The notes under the pieces: generated by a model
Database searches by the model: none
Seen by the model: the letters and a program-made list of their open reading frames with translations, nothing else
What the model was told of the DNA's origin: nothing
Part shown: one piece after another, positions 51,974 through 60,498 of the stretch
How the letters are laid out: every line of letters begins with the position of its first letter
Position numbering within the stretch: the stretch's first letter is position 1
DNA from: Poritiphilus sp965212595
Lineage (GTDB): Bacteria; Bacteroidota; Bacteroidia; Flavobacteriales; Flavobacteriaceae
Assembly: GCA_965212595.1 (NCBI GenBank)
Contig: CBDBVE010000014.1
Span: 1-64,000 of the forward strand
Direction of reading: 5' to 3'
Length of the DNA stretch: 64,000 nt
Program-made: the position numbers and the translations under genes

Positions 51974-52648
51974 ATGCGCTCTTTTTTTGCCAAATACAAA
52001 ATTTTCGGAATCGTATTACTTGGACTTTCCCTGGTGATCATCTCACTTTTCTACAGTGCCTTGAAACCCAAAAAGGTATTGCCTGTCTATCAACCTGCCG
52101 ATTTCAATCCAGAATTGGTAGACAGTTCTTTGGTACATGTAAAGCGATACCATACGATTGCAGATTTTTCACTTATCAACCAAAATGGGAAGACCATAAC
52201 TCAGGAAGATTATAAAGGCAAAATTTACGTGGCCGACTTTTTCTTTACCACCTGCCCTACCATTTGCCCCATTATGACGAAGAATATGAAGGATATTCAA
52301 ACTGAAATCTTATCGGATGAAGAGGTTCTACTGCTTTCACACTCGGTTACCCCGGATATTGATTCGGTGGCACAATTAAAAAAATATGCACTGGAAAAAG
52401 GAGTAGTTGATGAAAAATGGAATCTGGTCACCGGGTCTAAAAAAGTCATTTACGAGCTGGCTCGAAAGTCGTACCTGGCTGTCAAGGATGACGGTGATGG
52501 TGGGCCATATGATATGATCCATACCGAAAACTTTATGCTAATAGATAAAGAACGACGAATACGAGGCACTTATGATGGCACCAATCCGGAAGAGATTCAG
52601 GAACTTCTTGAAGACCTTCGAGTTTTGAAAGATTCTTATGTGAACTAA
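51974..52648 (+). CDS. SCO1/SenC-family copper/thioredoxin-fold protein
   Basis: A 224-residue membrane-anchored protein (helix IFGIVLLGLSLVIISLFYSA). The CPTIC motif in FFFTTCPTICPIMTKNM and the His of YDMIHTENFMLIDKE form the Cu site. SCO proteins deliver copper to the CuA centre of cytochrome oxidase or act as thiol oxidoreductases. Confidence 0.92.
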   Translation: MRSFFAKYKIFGIVLLGLSLVIISLFYSALKPKKVLPVYQPADFNPELVDSSLVHVKRYHTIADFSLINQNGKTITQEDYKGKIYVADFFFTTCPTICPIMTKNMKDIQTEILSDEEVLLLSHSVTPDIDSVAQLKKYALEKGVVDEKWNLVTGSKKVIYELARKSYLAVKDDGDGGPYDMIHTENFMLIDKERRIRGTYDGTNPEEIQELLEDLRVLKDSYVN

Positions 52649-52754
52649 ATTCTTCATTTAAATGATCGAATATTATTTTTGGAAGTTTTTAACCATTGGT
52701 TGCACTTTTTCTCCTATTTTTGTGCTTAATTAAAATCATTCTAAATAAAGTTTA

Positions 52755-52988
52755 GTGGCTACCATTGCAGATCTCAGACAGGGAGAGAAGGGCATAATAA
52801 AAGAGTTTACAGAAGATCTGATTCCCATCAAACTTATGGAACTGGGCTGCTTGCCTGGAAATGAAGTGGAGGTACTTCAGATAGCTCCTTTAAAAGATCC
52901 CATCTATATCAATGTAAACGGTTCGCATATTGCCATACGTAAGTCTGAAGCCGTTCAAATTGCCATTGATCTTAAGCAAGAAAGCTAA
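52755..52988 (+). CDS. feoA: Ferrous iron transport protein FeoA
   Basis: A 77-residue SH3-like FeoA: TIADLRQGEKGIIKEF, IKLMELGCLPGNEVEVLQIA, GSHIAIRKSEAVQI. The start is a GTG at 52755; a TATTTTTG -7-like box is at 52715-52722. Two bases before feoB, so one operon. Confidence 0.93.
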   Translation: MATIADLRQGEKGIIKEFTEDLIPIKLMELGCLPGNEVEVLQIAPLKDPIYINVNGSHIAIRKSEAVQIAIDLKQES

Positions 52989-52990
52989 TT

Positions 52991-55228
52991 ATGAGTAAAA
53001 GCATTAATGTAGCACTCATAGGCAACCCCAATACAGGCAAAACTTCGGTTTTTAACCAGCTTACAGGCTTAAAACAAAAAGTAGGCAACTATCCCGGCAT
53101 CACAGTAGAAAAAAAGGAAGGCATTTGCAAACTTCCCAGAGGGGTTAAGGCGCATATCATAGACCTTCCAGGAACTTATAGCCTAAACACCACCTCGCTG
53201 GATGAAAGTGTCGTAGTAGAATTATTACTGAACAGAACCGACAAGGACTTTCCAGATGTAGCTGTGGTGGTGAGCGATGTTGAAAACTTAAAGCGCAATC
53301 TTTTACTTTTCACTCAAATCAAGGATCTCAAGATTCCCAGTATTCTCGTCATCAATATGGCCGATAGGATGAGGCGAAAAGGCATCGATCTCAATATTCC
53401 TTTACTAGAAGAAAAACTAAATACCAAGATTGCCTTAGTTAGCACCAGAAAAGGTCAGGGGATAGACAAATTGAAGGAGCTGATAGGTGATTTTAAGAGC
53501 CTTTCGCACCAACCCAGTATTGCCATAAAAAAAATTGCTCCGCAGTACTTTGAAGGCCTGGAGAAAGCCTTTCCGAAAGAAGATCTCTACAAATTATGGC
53601 TTGTAATTACACAGGACGTGAATTTTACCTCGGTTACAAAAAAGGAAATCGAAAATCGCTCTTCTTTTGCAACTAAATCCAGGTCTGACCTCAAAAAATT
53701 ACAGCATAAAGAGACCATTCTGCGGTATCAGTTTATCAACGCCATTTTAAAAGAGACCTATTCTGTAGACCTAAATGCAGCCAAAGGTCTTAGGGCCAGC
53801 TTAGATAAGGTACTTACTCATAAGGTATGGGGATACCTGATTTTCTTCTTGATCTTACTCCTTATTTTTCAGGCCATCTATGATTGGAGTCAATATCCTA
53901 TGGACTTCATTGACGAACAATTTGCAGCGGCCAGTGAATGGATTAAGTCTACCCTGCCCCCAGGAATATTTACAAATCTAATTGCTGAAGGAATTCTTAC
54001 CGGAATAGGGGGCATCGTCATATTCATTCCGCAAATTGCCTTTCTCTTTTTCTTTATCGCACTATTGGAAGAATCAGGATATATGAGCAGGGTGGTTTTT
54101 TTGATGGATCGATTAATGCGTCCGTTCGGACTCAGCGGTAAAAGTGTGGTCCCCTTAATATCAGGAACGGCATGTGCCATCCCGGCGGTCATGGCAACCC
54201 GAAATATTGAAAGCTGGAAAGAGCGACTGATAACTATTCTGGTAACCCCTTTTACCACCTGTTCGGCACGGCTTCCAGTGTATCTCATTATAATTGCCCT
54301 GGTCATACCTCAGGGTAGGCTCCTGGGTTTGAGTTACCAGGCACTTACCTTAATGCTATTGTATATACTTGGGTTTTCTGCGGCAATTATTTCGGCCATG
54401 ATTCTTCACAAGGTTCTAAAAATAAGAAGCCGTACTTTTTTTGTTGTTGAAATGCCAAGCTACAAGCTTCCCTTGTTTAAAAATGTGGCCTATACGGTAA
54501 TTGAAAAAACCAAAAGCTTTGTTTATGGTGCAGGAAAAATAATTTTGGCCATTTCAATAGTCCTATGGTTTTTAGGTTCCAACGGATCTTCCGACGATTT
54601 TAAGAATGCTGAAACTATCGTCAATGCAAGAATTGAAAAACAAGGACTATCTGTGTATAGCCAGTCTTTCATAAAAACCAAACTGGATGAATACAAAGAC
54701 CTACAAAAAGTAAGTGTTATTCCACAGTCTGATGCTATTTCCGTTAGTGCAATGCAAGATTCTTTACAGTTAAAAACTGCAATTTTTGAAGAACGAGCCA
54801 AACAACAGGAAATTGCCAGTTATCGCTTAGAGCATTCCTATATTGGATATATAGGTAAGGCCTTTGAGCCCATTGTTCGTCCATTGGGTTATGATTGGAA
54901 AATAGGCATTGCAGTACTCACCTCCTTTGCGGCTCGCGAGGTTTTCGTTGGGACCTTGGCCACCATTTACAGTGTGGGCAGTGACGAAGAGAATACCATA
55001 AAGCAGCGTATGGCAGCAGAGATAGACCCTATAACAAAACAACCCTTGTTCAATCTGGCTTCCGGAATTTCCCTCTTGTTGTTTTACGCCTTTGCCATGC
55101 AGTGTATGAGCACCCTAGCCATAGTAAAACGAGAGACGAACAGTTGGAAGTGGCCCATAGCCCAATTGGGCTTTATGAGCATATTTGCGTATATTGTAGC
55201 ATTGATCGCATTTCAAATTTTGAGCTAA
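52991..55228 (+). CDS. feoB: Ferrous iron transporter FeoB
   Basis: A 745-residue protein: N-terminal G-domain (GNPNTGKTSVFNQLTG, switch I VGNYPGITVEK, IIDLPGTYSL, NMAD), a GDI helical domain and a C-terminal membrane core with two Gate motifs (ISGTACAIPAVMATR and AAREVFVGTLATIYSVG). Full length for a Bacteroidota FeoB. Imports Fe(II). Confidence 0.95.
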   Translation: MSKSINVALIGNPNTGKTSVFNQLTGLKQKVGNYPGITVEKKEGICKLPRGVKAHIIDLPGTYSLNTTSLDESVVVELLLNRTDKDFPDVAVVVSDVENLKRNLLLFTQIKDLKIPSILVINMADRMRRKGIDLNIPLLEEKLNTKIALVSTRKGQGIDKLKELIGDFKSLSHQPSIAIKKIAPQYFEGLEKAFPKEDLYKLWLVITQDVNFTSVTKKEIENRSSFATKSRSDLKKLQHKETILRYQFINAILKETYSVDLNAAKGLRASLDKVLTHKVWGYLIFFLILLLIFQAIYDWSQYPMDFIDEQFAAASEWIKSTLPPGIFTNLIAEGILTGIGGIVIFIPQIAFLFFFIALLEESGYMSRVVFLMDRLMRPFGLSGKSVVPLISGTACAIPAVMATRNIESWKERLITILVTPFTTCSARLPVYLIIIALVIPQGRLLGLSYQALTLMLLYILGFSAAIISAMILHKVLKIRSRTFFVVEMPSYKLPLFKNVAYTVIEKTKSFVYGAGKIILAISIVLWFLGSNGSSDDFKNAETIVNARIEKQGLSVYSQSFIKTKLDEYKDLQKVSVIPQSDAISVSAMQDSLQLKTAIFEERAKQQEIASYRLEHSYIGYIGKAFEPIVRPLGYDWKIGIAVLTSFAAREVFVGTLATIYSVGSDEENTIKQRMAAEIDPITKQPLFNLASGISLLLFYAFAMQCMSTLAIVKRETNSWKWPIAQLGFMSIFAYIVALIAFQILS

Positions 55229-55229
55229 A

Positions 55230-55376
55230 ATGGAGCTGATTCAAACCATATTGGTTTACTTAACGCTGGTAATTGCCCTTGGCTACCTGCTTAAAAAGTT
55301 CATATTGCCTAAAAGGCTCTTTAGTACTAAAAAGGGGAATACCACCGGCTGTGATGACAACTGTGCCTGCCACTAA
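55230..55376 (+). CDS. FeoB-associated Cys-rich membrane protein
   Basis: A 48-residue protein starting 1 bp after the feoB stop: one membrane helix (TILVYLTLVIALGYLL), basic stretch KKFILPKRLF and a Cys-rich tail GCDDNCACH. The pattern is that of the small FeoB-associated proteins found downstream of feoB; an Fe(II)- or Fe-S-related role is suspected. Confidence 0.88.
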   Translation: MELIQTILVYLTLVIALGYLLKKFILPKRLFSTKKGNTTGCDDNCACH

Positions 55377-55478
55377 CGAACAGTAAGGCTATTTTCAATA
55401 AACTAACATCCTCTTCCTGTTTACTGTTTACTTCTAACAATCTCTTCTGCCCTAATCAGCACCATCTATAATTTTTTT

Positions 55479-55503
55479 AGTACAAAATGTAACCTTTTGT
55501 ACT
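55479..55503. promoter_or_regulatory. Perfect inverted repeat at the sigma-factor promoter
   Basis: AGTACAAAA and TTTTGTACT form exact 9-bp arms around a 7-bp spacer. The right arm overlaps a TACTTTTC -7-like box (55500-55507). An operator for a repressor of the sigma/anti-sigma operon is likely. Confidence 0.65.
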
Positions 55504-55545
55504 TTTCGGACTATATAGCAATGAACACCAACTAAAAAACATCTC

Positions 55546-56073
55546 TTGAGCGAGACAGACGAGGAATTAATGACCCGGGTTGCCCAGGGCAGTTTAAGCG
55601 AGTTAAAGACGCTGTTTGAAAGACATCACCTGCATGTGTTCAATTTTTTGCACAAAATGTCAGGAGATAAGATGCTAAGCGAAGATATTACTCAGGAGGT
55701 TTTTTACAAACTAATGAAGTACCGAACCTCCTATAATCAAGGCAAATTTGTTTCATGGATGTTCACCATAGCGAGAAATTGTTTGTCCTCGCATTATAAA
55801 ATGACAAAAATGAAACATGCCGATCTGGAAAATATAACCTACAGGCTGGCCGAAGACAAAATGGAAAAAAACGAAACTCATACGCACCTTCATAACGCAC
55901 TAAAAAAGTTGAGCGATACAGACAGAGAGTTGTTGGTCCTAAATAGGTTACAGGGGATCAAGTATGTGGAGTTGGCAGAAATTATGAATTCGACACCCGG
56001 AGCTGTAAAGACGAAAGTCAGCCGGGCTTTAAAAAAGTTAAAAAATATCTATCTAGAAAATACCCCGATATGA
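55546..56073 (+). CDS. ECF-type RNA polymerase sigma factor
   Basis: A 175-residue sigma-70 family factor: region 2 (LFERHHLHVFNFLHKMSGDK, EDITQEVFYKLMKYR, FVSWMFTIARNCL) and region 4 (LSDTDRELLVLNRLQGIKYV, GAVKTKVSRALKKLK). The start is TTG at 55546. Overlaps the anti-sigma gene by 4 bp (ATGA). Confidence 0.92.
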   Translation: MSETDEELMTRVAQGSLSELKTLFERHHLHVFNFLHKMSGDKMLSEDITQEVFYKLMKYRTSYNQGKFVSWMFTIARNCLSSHYKMTKMKHADLENITYRLAEDKMEKNETHTHLHNALKKLSDTDRELLVLNRLQGIKYVELAEIMNSTPGAVKTKVSRALKKLKNIYLENTPI

Positions 56074-56867
56074 AAGACAATCATGTAACAGATTTTTTAG
56101 TGGACTACCTGGACGGAAAGCTTTCCGGTAAGAAAGAGCAACTGGTAGTTGAGCACCTGGGGCAATGCAACTCTTGCTCGAAGGAGTTAGATGATCTCAA
56201 AAAACTCATGACCGCCTTTGAGGAAGAAACATTGACTCTTCCATCTCCTGCCTTGGAAAACAATTTCAATAAAATGTTAGACCAAGAAATAGAGGCAAGT
56301 GAGACACCAATAAGAAACATCAATAAGTCTTCTGATGACAGCAATGCAAAAACCTTTTCCTTTTTAAAAATTGCAGCCAGTGTTGCGCTAATAGTTGGAT
56401 CATTCTTCATGGGCAAGAACTGGCAGTCTGAGGACGCCGAAAGAGAAATTGCGGCACTGCAAACTGAAACACTTGAGATGAAACAAACTGCAATGTTTTC
56501 TTTGATGGAGAACAGATCGGCAAGCCGGCGTATACAGGGCGTAAACTATGCGGAGGAATTCTCAAGTTTGGACCCAGAAATCGTTTCGGCCCTCATTGAA
56601 CGAATGACCTATGACGACAATTTTAATGTACGTCTGGCCGCTTTAGAAGCCCTTGGTAGATTCACGGATTCTGAAACTGTAAAAGACGCGCTCATTTCGG
56701 CATTGAAAACAGAAAAGGATGCCAATTTGCAAATCCAGATCATTCAAATTTTAGCAGAAATGCAGGAGAAAAAGGCCGTGCAGCCAATGAAGCAACTCCT
56801 TGAAAATGAAAATACAGAACCTTATGTTAAAGACCATATTAAATCATTATTACCAAATATCATATAA
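56070..56867 (+). CDS. Zinc-finger anti-sigma factor with HEAT repeats
   Basis: A 265-residue protein: N-terminal zinc-binding anti-sigma domain (EHLGQCNSCSKEL, HxxxCxxC), a membrane helix (FLKIAASVALIVGSFFMG, about residues 93-110), and extracytoplasmic HEAT repeats (VRLAALEALGRFTDSETVKD, LQIQIIQILAEMQEKKAVQP). The HEAT part may sense an envelope partner. It inhibits the overlapping sigma factor. Confidence 0.9.
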   Translation: MKDNHVTDFLVDYLDGKLSGKKEQLVVEHLGQCNSCSKELDDLKKLMTAFEEETLTLPSPALENNFNKMLDQEIEASETPIRNINKSSDDSNAKTFSFLKIAASVALIVGSFFMGKNWQSEDAEREIAALQTETLEMKQTAMFSLMENRSASRRIQGVNYAEEFSSLDPEIVSALIERMTYDDNFNVRLAALEALGRFTDSETVKDALISALKTEKDANLQIQIIQILAEMQEKKAVQPMKQLLENENTEPYVKDHIKSLLPNII

Positions 56868-56886
56868 CATTCAAAAACGAACAGTC

Positions 56887-57639
56887 ATGAAAAACTTTAC
56901 AATCACACTTATTGCCCTATTCGCAATTAGCCTGGTAAATGCCCAGGAAGATTATACCAGATCTCTGGATGGTATAGAATGGGTAAAAATAGAATCCAAG
57001 GCAGATGTCACTATTAAAACACATAGTAGCAACCAGCTTTTGATCAAAGCAAACAAACGTTACGATGCACCTGAAAGGGCAAAAGGCCTGAAACTGGTCG
57101 GTTCCGGCGGGACAGACAATACCGATGTTGGCTTTTACGTCATCAAAGAAGGGAACAACCTTATCGTTCAAAACCTAAGAAAATCTGAAAGTGCTGAAAT
57201 ATACCTGCCGGCAACCCAAAACATTTCTGTGAAAAGCAACTGGCAGGGCGATATTAAAATTTCGGGTTTTAGAGGTGAAATAGAGGCCAGCGCCAGGCTC
57301 AACGGGAGTGTTCGCGTAGAGGACGTAAGTGGCCCTCTGACAGCAAATTCATTAAACGGAAGTGTAGATGTAGAGTTCTCATCTGTTAATCAAGACTCTC
57401 CCATTACGCTTTTCTCAACCAATGGAGAATTGGATATTAGCTTACCGGCCAATACGCCCGCCAACTTAAGTCTGAGCACCATAAACGGAGAAATCTATAC
57501 CAACTTTGAAATAAATGTTCCGGAAAAAGATGGGATGCGCGCCGTAGTGTCAAGGAAAGTAAGAGGCTCTGTCAATAATGGAGGTGTAAAGATTCAATTA
57601 AACACGACGAACGGAAACATTTATCTGAGGAAAAAATAA
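56887..57639 (+). CDS. DUF4097-like secreted beta-helix protein (1)
   Basis: A 250-residue protein with a signal peptide (KNFTITLIALFAISLVNAQ) and DUF4097-type repeated strands (VKIESKADVTIKTHSS, SLNGSVDVEFSSVN, STINGEIYTNFEI, TTNGNIYLRKK). Follows the anti-sigma gene, 19 bp apart, so it probably belongs to the regulon and operon of the sigma factor. The ATG at 56887 starts the signal peptide. Confidence 0.87.
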   Translation: MKNFTITLIALFAISLVNAQEDYTRSLDGIEWVKIESKADVTIKTHSSNQLLIKANKRYDAPERAKGLKLVGSGGTDNTDVGFYVIKEGNNLIVQNLRKSESAEIYLPATQNISVKSNWQGDIKISGFRGEIEASARLNGSVRVEDVSGPLTANSLNGSVDVEFSSVNQDSPITLFSTNGELDISLPANTPANLSLSTINGEIYTNFEINVPEKDGMRAVVSRKVRGSVNNGGVKIQLNTTNGNIYLRKK

Positions 57640-57656
57640 TCAAAAAACGAGCAGTC

Positions 57657-58367
57657 ATGAAAAAAACTATCCTTTCGCTAATTCTTATCTTATCAATAAG
57701 CATTAGCACAGCACAAAAGGTAATTGAAAAAAACCTGAACTATAAAAATCAAATCATAGAATTGGAGGTAAAATTTGCTTCAGACATTGAGGTAAAGACC
57801 TGGGACAAGCAAACCGTTTACTTCAAAGCCGATATTACAACAGAAGACGGGAAACATTTAGAAGCTTATAAGGTAGACATCAAAGAAGATAACTTAAGAA
57901 TTTTAATTGAATCGGACGCCACACCACTTTTCAAAAAATTCAGGGAAGAAAGATCTGGCACCAAAAAGTCTAAAAAGAACTATTGTTGCAATGACTTTGA
58001 CTACGAATTCAATTATACCCTTTACGTACCAAAAAATGCCCAGTTCTCAGTGAGTAGTATTAACGGGGACCTAAGATCAGAATTGATAGAAGGAGAATTT
58101 ACGGCAGACCTCATTAACGGCAATATTGATATTAAAAACTATTCCGGGGATCTGGAATTGAGCACCATAAACGGAGCTATAGACTTAAAAATGATAAATG
58201 CATCCATGGTTGCAGAAACCATACACGGCAATATTTACGCTGATGAAAAATTAAGGTTAGAATCTACGGATCGCCATGTTGGGCAAAAAGTAGAAGGTAG
58301 GTTTGACAATGCTGATAGCAGCTTACGTCTAAATACGATTAACGGGAATATGTATTTAAGGCTATAA
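57657..58367 (+). CDS. DUF4097-like secreted beta-helix protein (2)
   Basis: A 236-residue relative of the previous gene (signal KKTILSLILILSISISTAQ; SSINGDLRSELIEG, STINGAIDLKMINA, NTINGNMYLRL). A CC pair (NYCCNDFDY) is in the middle. The 20 bases before its ATG closely resemble those before the first copy. Confidence 0.87.
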   Translation: MKKTILSLILILSISISTAQKVIEKNLNYKNQIIELEVKFASDIEVKTWDKQTVYFKADITTEDGKHLEAYKVDIKEDNLRILIESDATPLFKKFREERSGTKKSKKNYCCNDFDYEFNYTLYVPKNAQFSVSSINGDLRSELIEGEFTADLINGNIDIKNYSGDLELSTINGAIDLKMINASMVAETIHGNIYADEKLRLESTDRHVGQKVEGRFDNADSSLRLNTINGNMYLRL

Positions 58368-58396
58368 GCCATAATTACATTGAAGCGATACAAATG

Positions 58397-58432
58397 AAAA
58401 AAGGCCAGGGTTTTATGCCCCGGCCTTTTTTT
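58397..58432. terminator. Bidirectional terminator
   Basis: A6GGCC / GGCCT6 outer stem with an inner GGG/CCC, between the convergent DUF4097 operon and the SDR gene. Confidence 0.9.
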
Positions 58433-58441
58433 GATACGCTA

Positions 58442-59191
58442 CTAAATCTGACTTAATCCGCCGTCTACAGATAGCTCGATGCCATTTACGTAGCTAGCCT
58501 CCTCTGAAGCCAGGAATAAAACAGCGCCGGCAATTTCTTTGGGTTCTCCAAAACGCTTAAGTGGGTTAGACGCCGCAAAACCCTGCCCCATTTCGTTTAC
58601 AACCTCCTCGGGCATTCCCAATTTGTTATAAAGAGGCGTCGCAATCGGGCCGGGAGCCACAGAGTTTACACGAATTTTACGCGACGCCAGTTCTGTGGTC
58701 AGTACCCTTGCATATGCCCTTAATGCCCCTTTGGTGGCGCTATAAACTGCAGCCCCGTCAAAACCTTTTTGATGTACTATGGAGGTATTAAAAATAATTG
58801 ATCCGCCATCTTGTAAATTTGGTATTGCATGTTTTACCAAAAAGGCCGGCCCCTTAATATTAATGTCGAATTGAGAAGTAAAATGTGCCTCATCAATTTG
58901 ATCTGCCGGAGCGAAATAAGCTACTCCTGCATTTACGAAAATCACATCTATCTTTCCGTATGCCGCTACGGCCTCCTCGATAAGTCTTTGATTATCTGCG
59001 AGATTTGCCTGATCGGCAAGAACTGCTTTGAATTCACCTGAAAGTGCTTGGGAAACCTCATCCAGCGCTTCTTGTCGCCTTCCCGAGAAGACCACTTTGG
59101 CACCCTCCCCCAGAAAGCCTTTTACGGTTTCTAAACCAATTCCCGAATTGCCACCGGAAATCACTACTACTTTGTCTTTAAATCTACTCAT
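58442..59191 (-). CDS. SDR-family oxidoreductase
   Basis: A 249-residue classical SDR: VVVISGGNSGIGLETVKGFL (cofactor site), IFVNAGVAYFAP (NAG), Ser of IFNTSIVHQKGF, YxxxK in VYSATKGALRAYARV and the C-terminal VDGGLSQI. NAD(P)-dependent; the substrate is unknown. Controlled with the next gene by the TetR-like repressor through matching operators. Confidence 0.92.
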   Translation of the reverse strand: MSRFKDKVVVISGGNSGIGLETVKGFLGEGAKVVFSGRRQEALDEVSQALSGEFKAVLADQANLADNQRLIEEAVAAYGKIDVIFVNAGVAYFAPADQIDEAHFTSQFDINIKGPAFLVKHAIPNLQDGGSIIFNTSIVHQKGFDGAAVYSATKGALRAYARVLTTELASRKIRVNSVAPGPIATPLYNKLGMPEEVVNEMGQGFAASNPLKRFGEPKEIAGAVLFLASEEASYVNGIELSVDGGLSQI

Positions 59192-59213
59192 TTTTTCTAC
59201 TTTAATGTGTTAT

Positions 59214-59233
59214 TTTGAAACAATCGTTTCAAA
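59214..59233. promoter_or_regulatory. TetR operator upstream of the SDR gene
   Basis: TTTGAAAC-AATC-GTTTCAAA, 8-bp perfect arms, 23 bp before the SDR start. The core GAAAYAATCGTTTC recurs at 59858-59875 before the tetR gene. Confidence 0.85.
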
Positions 59234-59248
59234 TTATTATAAAAAAAT

Positions 59249-59830
59249 TTACTCTAAAACTTTGATGGTTTGATCAATGATGTGCTGCAGCACTTTACGG
59301 TCTTTCACCAGGATTCCTGTCATTCGAAGGCCTTGGAAAGCACTTAATAAATAATAGGCATAATGCTCCTTGCTTTCCTTTTTACTTATGATTCCCTGTT
59401 CCTGCCCGTCTTCAACCAAATCCTGAAACATGGCCAGATTCCCGTCTTGAGTTTCCAACAGCCATTCCCTTATGTTGCTGTCCTGATTACTCATCTCGGA
59501 TTTGCAATTCATAATAAAGCAGCCCTTTTGAAGGTTATCATCCAATATTTCGGTCTGGCAACCCTCAAAAATCAGCCGAATGGCATGTAGTGGGTTGGTC
59601 GCCTTCACTAAAGACTTCTGAAAAACACCAGCGGTTTGGTTGTGATAAAAAAGGAGTGTCTGCCTGTAAAGCTCCTTTTTTGAGTCGAAAGAATTGTAAA
59701 TGCTAGAGCGGTTCAAGCCGGTAACATCTACCAGATCTTGCATGGAAGTCCCATTATAGCCTTTTTCCCAAAAGAGATCCATCGCTTTCTTTAAAACTAC
59801 TTCGGTATTAAATTCTTCTACTCTTGGCAT
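59249..59830 (-). CDS. TetR-family transcriptional regulator
   Basis: A 193-residue TetR protein: HTH in NGTSMQDLVDVTGLNRSSIY preceded by AMDLFWEKGY, and a helical ligand domain with CxxxxxCFIMNCKS (AcrR/YxaF-like C-terminal type). Probably represses itself and the SDR gene; both are preceded by the same palindrome. Confidence 0.92.
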   Translation of the reverse strand: MPRVEEFNTEVVLKKAMDLFWEKGYNGTSMQDLVDVTGLNRSSIYNSFDSKKELYRQTLLFYHNQTAGVFQKSLVKATNPLHAIRLIFEGCQTEILDDNLQKGCFIMNCKSEMSNQDSNIREWLLETQDGNLAMFQDLVEDGQEQGIISKKESKEHYAYYLLSAFQGLRMTGILVKDRKVLQHIIDQTIKVLE

Positions 59831-59857
59831 TTTCTATCTTTCACGTTCAAATGTATA

Positions 59858-59875
59858 TTGAAATAATCGTTTCAG
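59858..59875. promoter_or_regulatory. TetR operator upstream of tetR
   Basis: TTGAAATAATCGTTTCAG, sharing GAAAYAATCGTTTC with the site at 59214-59233; 28 bp before the regulator start. Confidence 0.82.
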
Positions 59876-59961
59876 AAAAACTTTAACAAAAACTTATCTT
59901 TTATTCAAATTCAATTCACTCATTCTTTTTTTGTACTTTTTAAAGTGTTAAAATTAAGCCT

Positions 59962-60369
59962 ATGAAACCAAAATTACTCTTCATCACCCTGTCTGTTCTC
60001 GTCTTTGTAAGCTGTGGAAGTTCTAAAGATGCCACAACAACTTCCAAAGAAGAACCTTTGGCTCAAACACTCACAAAAAAAAACAGGCAAAATATTTCGC
60101 TTCGAGATCAAATCAGGCAGTTACCGGGTATTGTGATCAGAAATGGCGTACCCGTATTTAATAAAAACACCGGGGGTTTTCAACAAAACAACATCTATGA
60201 ACCTTTATACGTCCTTGATAATTACGTGGTAGGTAATTCTTTCAGGGAAGTAACACAATTGGTGCGAAATCTAGATGTGGATAAAATAGAGGTCTTAAAA
60301 GGTACCGATGCCGCCTATTATGGTTCCCGAGCCAGTGCCGGGGTTATTAAGATCACCACGCTACAATAA
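59962..60369 (+). CDS. Lipoprotein consisting of a TonB plug domain
   Basis: A 135-residue lipoprotein (LSVLVFVSCGSS) with only a TonB-receptor plug-like domain: IRQLPGIVIRNGVPVF, YEPLYVLDNYVVG, VRNLDVDKIEVLKGTDAAYY, GSRASAGVIKITT. No barrel follows. Related to the plug end of the protein at 561-3093. Role unknown; perhaps an accessory at the outer membrane. Confidence 0.85.
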   Translation: MKPKLLFITLSVLVFVSCGSSKDATTTSKEEPLAQTLTKKNRQNISLRDQIRQLPGIVIRNGVPVFNKNTGGFQQNNIYEPLYVLDNYVVGNSFREVTQLVRNLDVDKIEVLKGTDAAYYGSRASAGVIKITTLQ

Positions 60370-60498
60370 AAGTTTATACTTCGTACTACATCGGTACTTT
60401 CTGATTTACAGCTCGGACGGTCACTTCAAATAGGCCTGTGTTGTAGTTGTTTCCCTCCACTTTTTTCGATACTTTCAAGCAGTAAAAAAACCTTGAAA

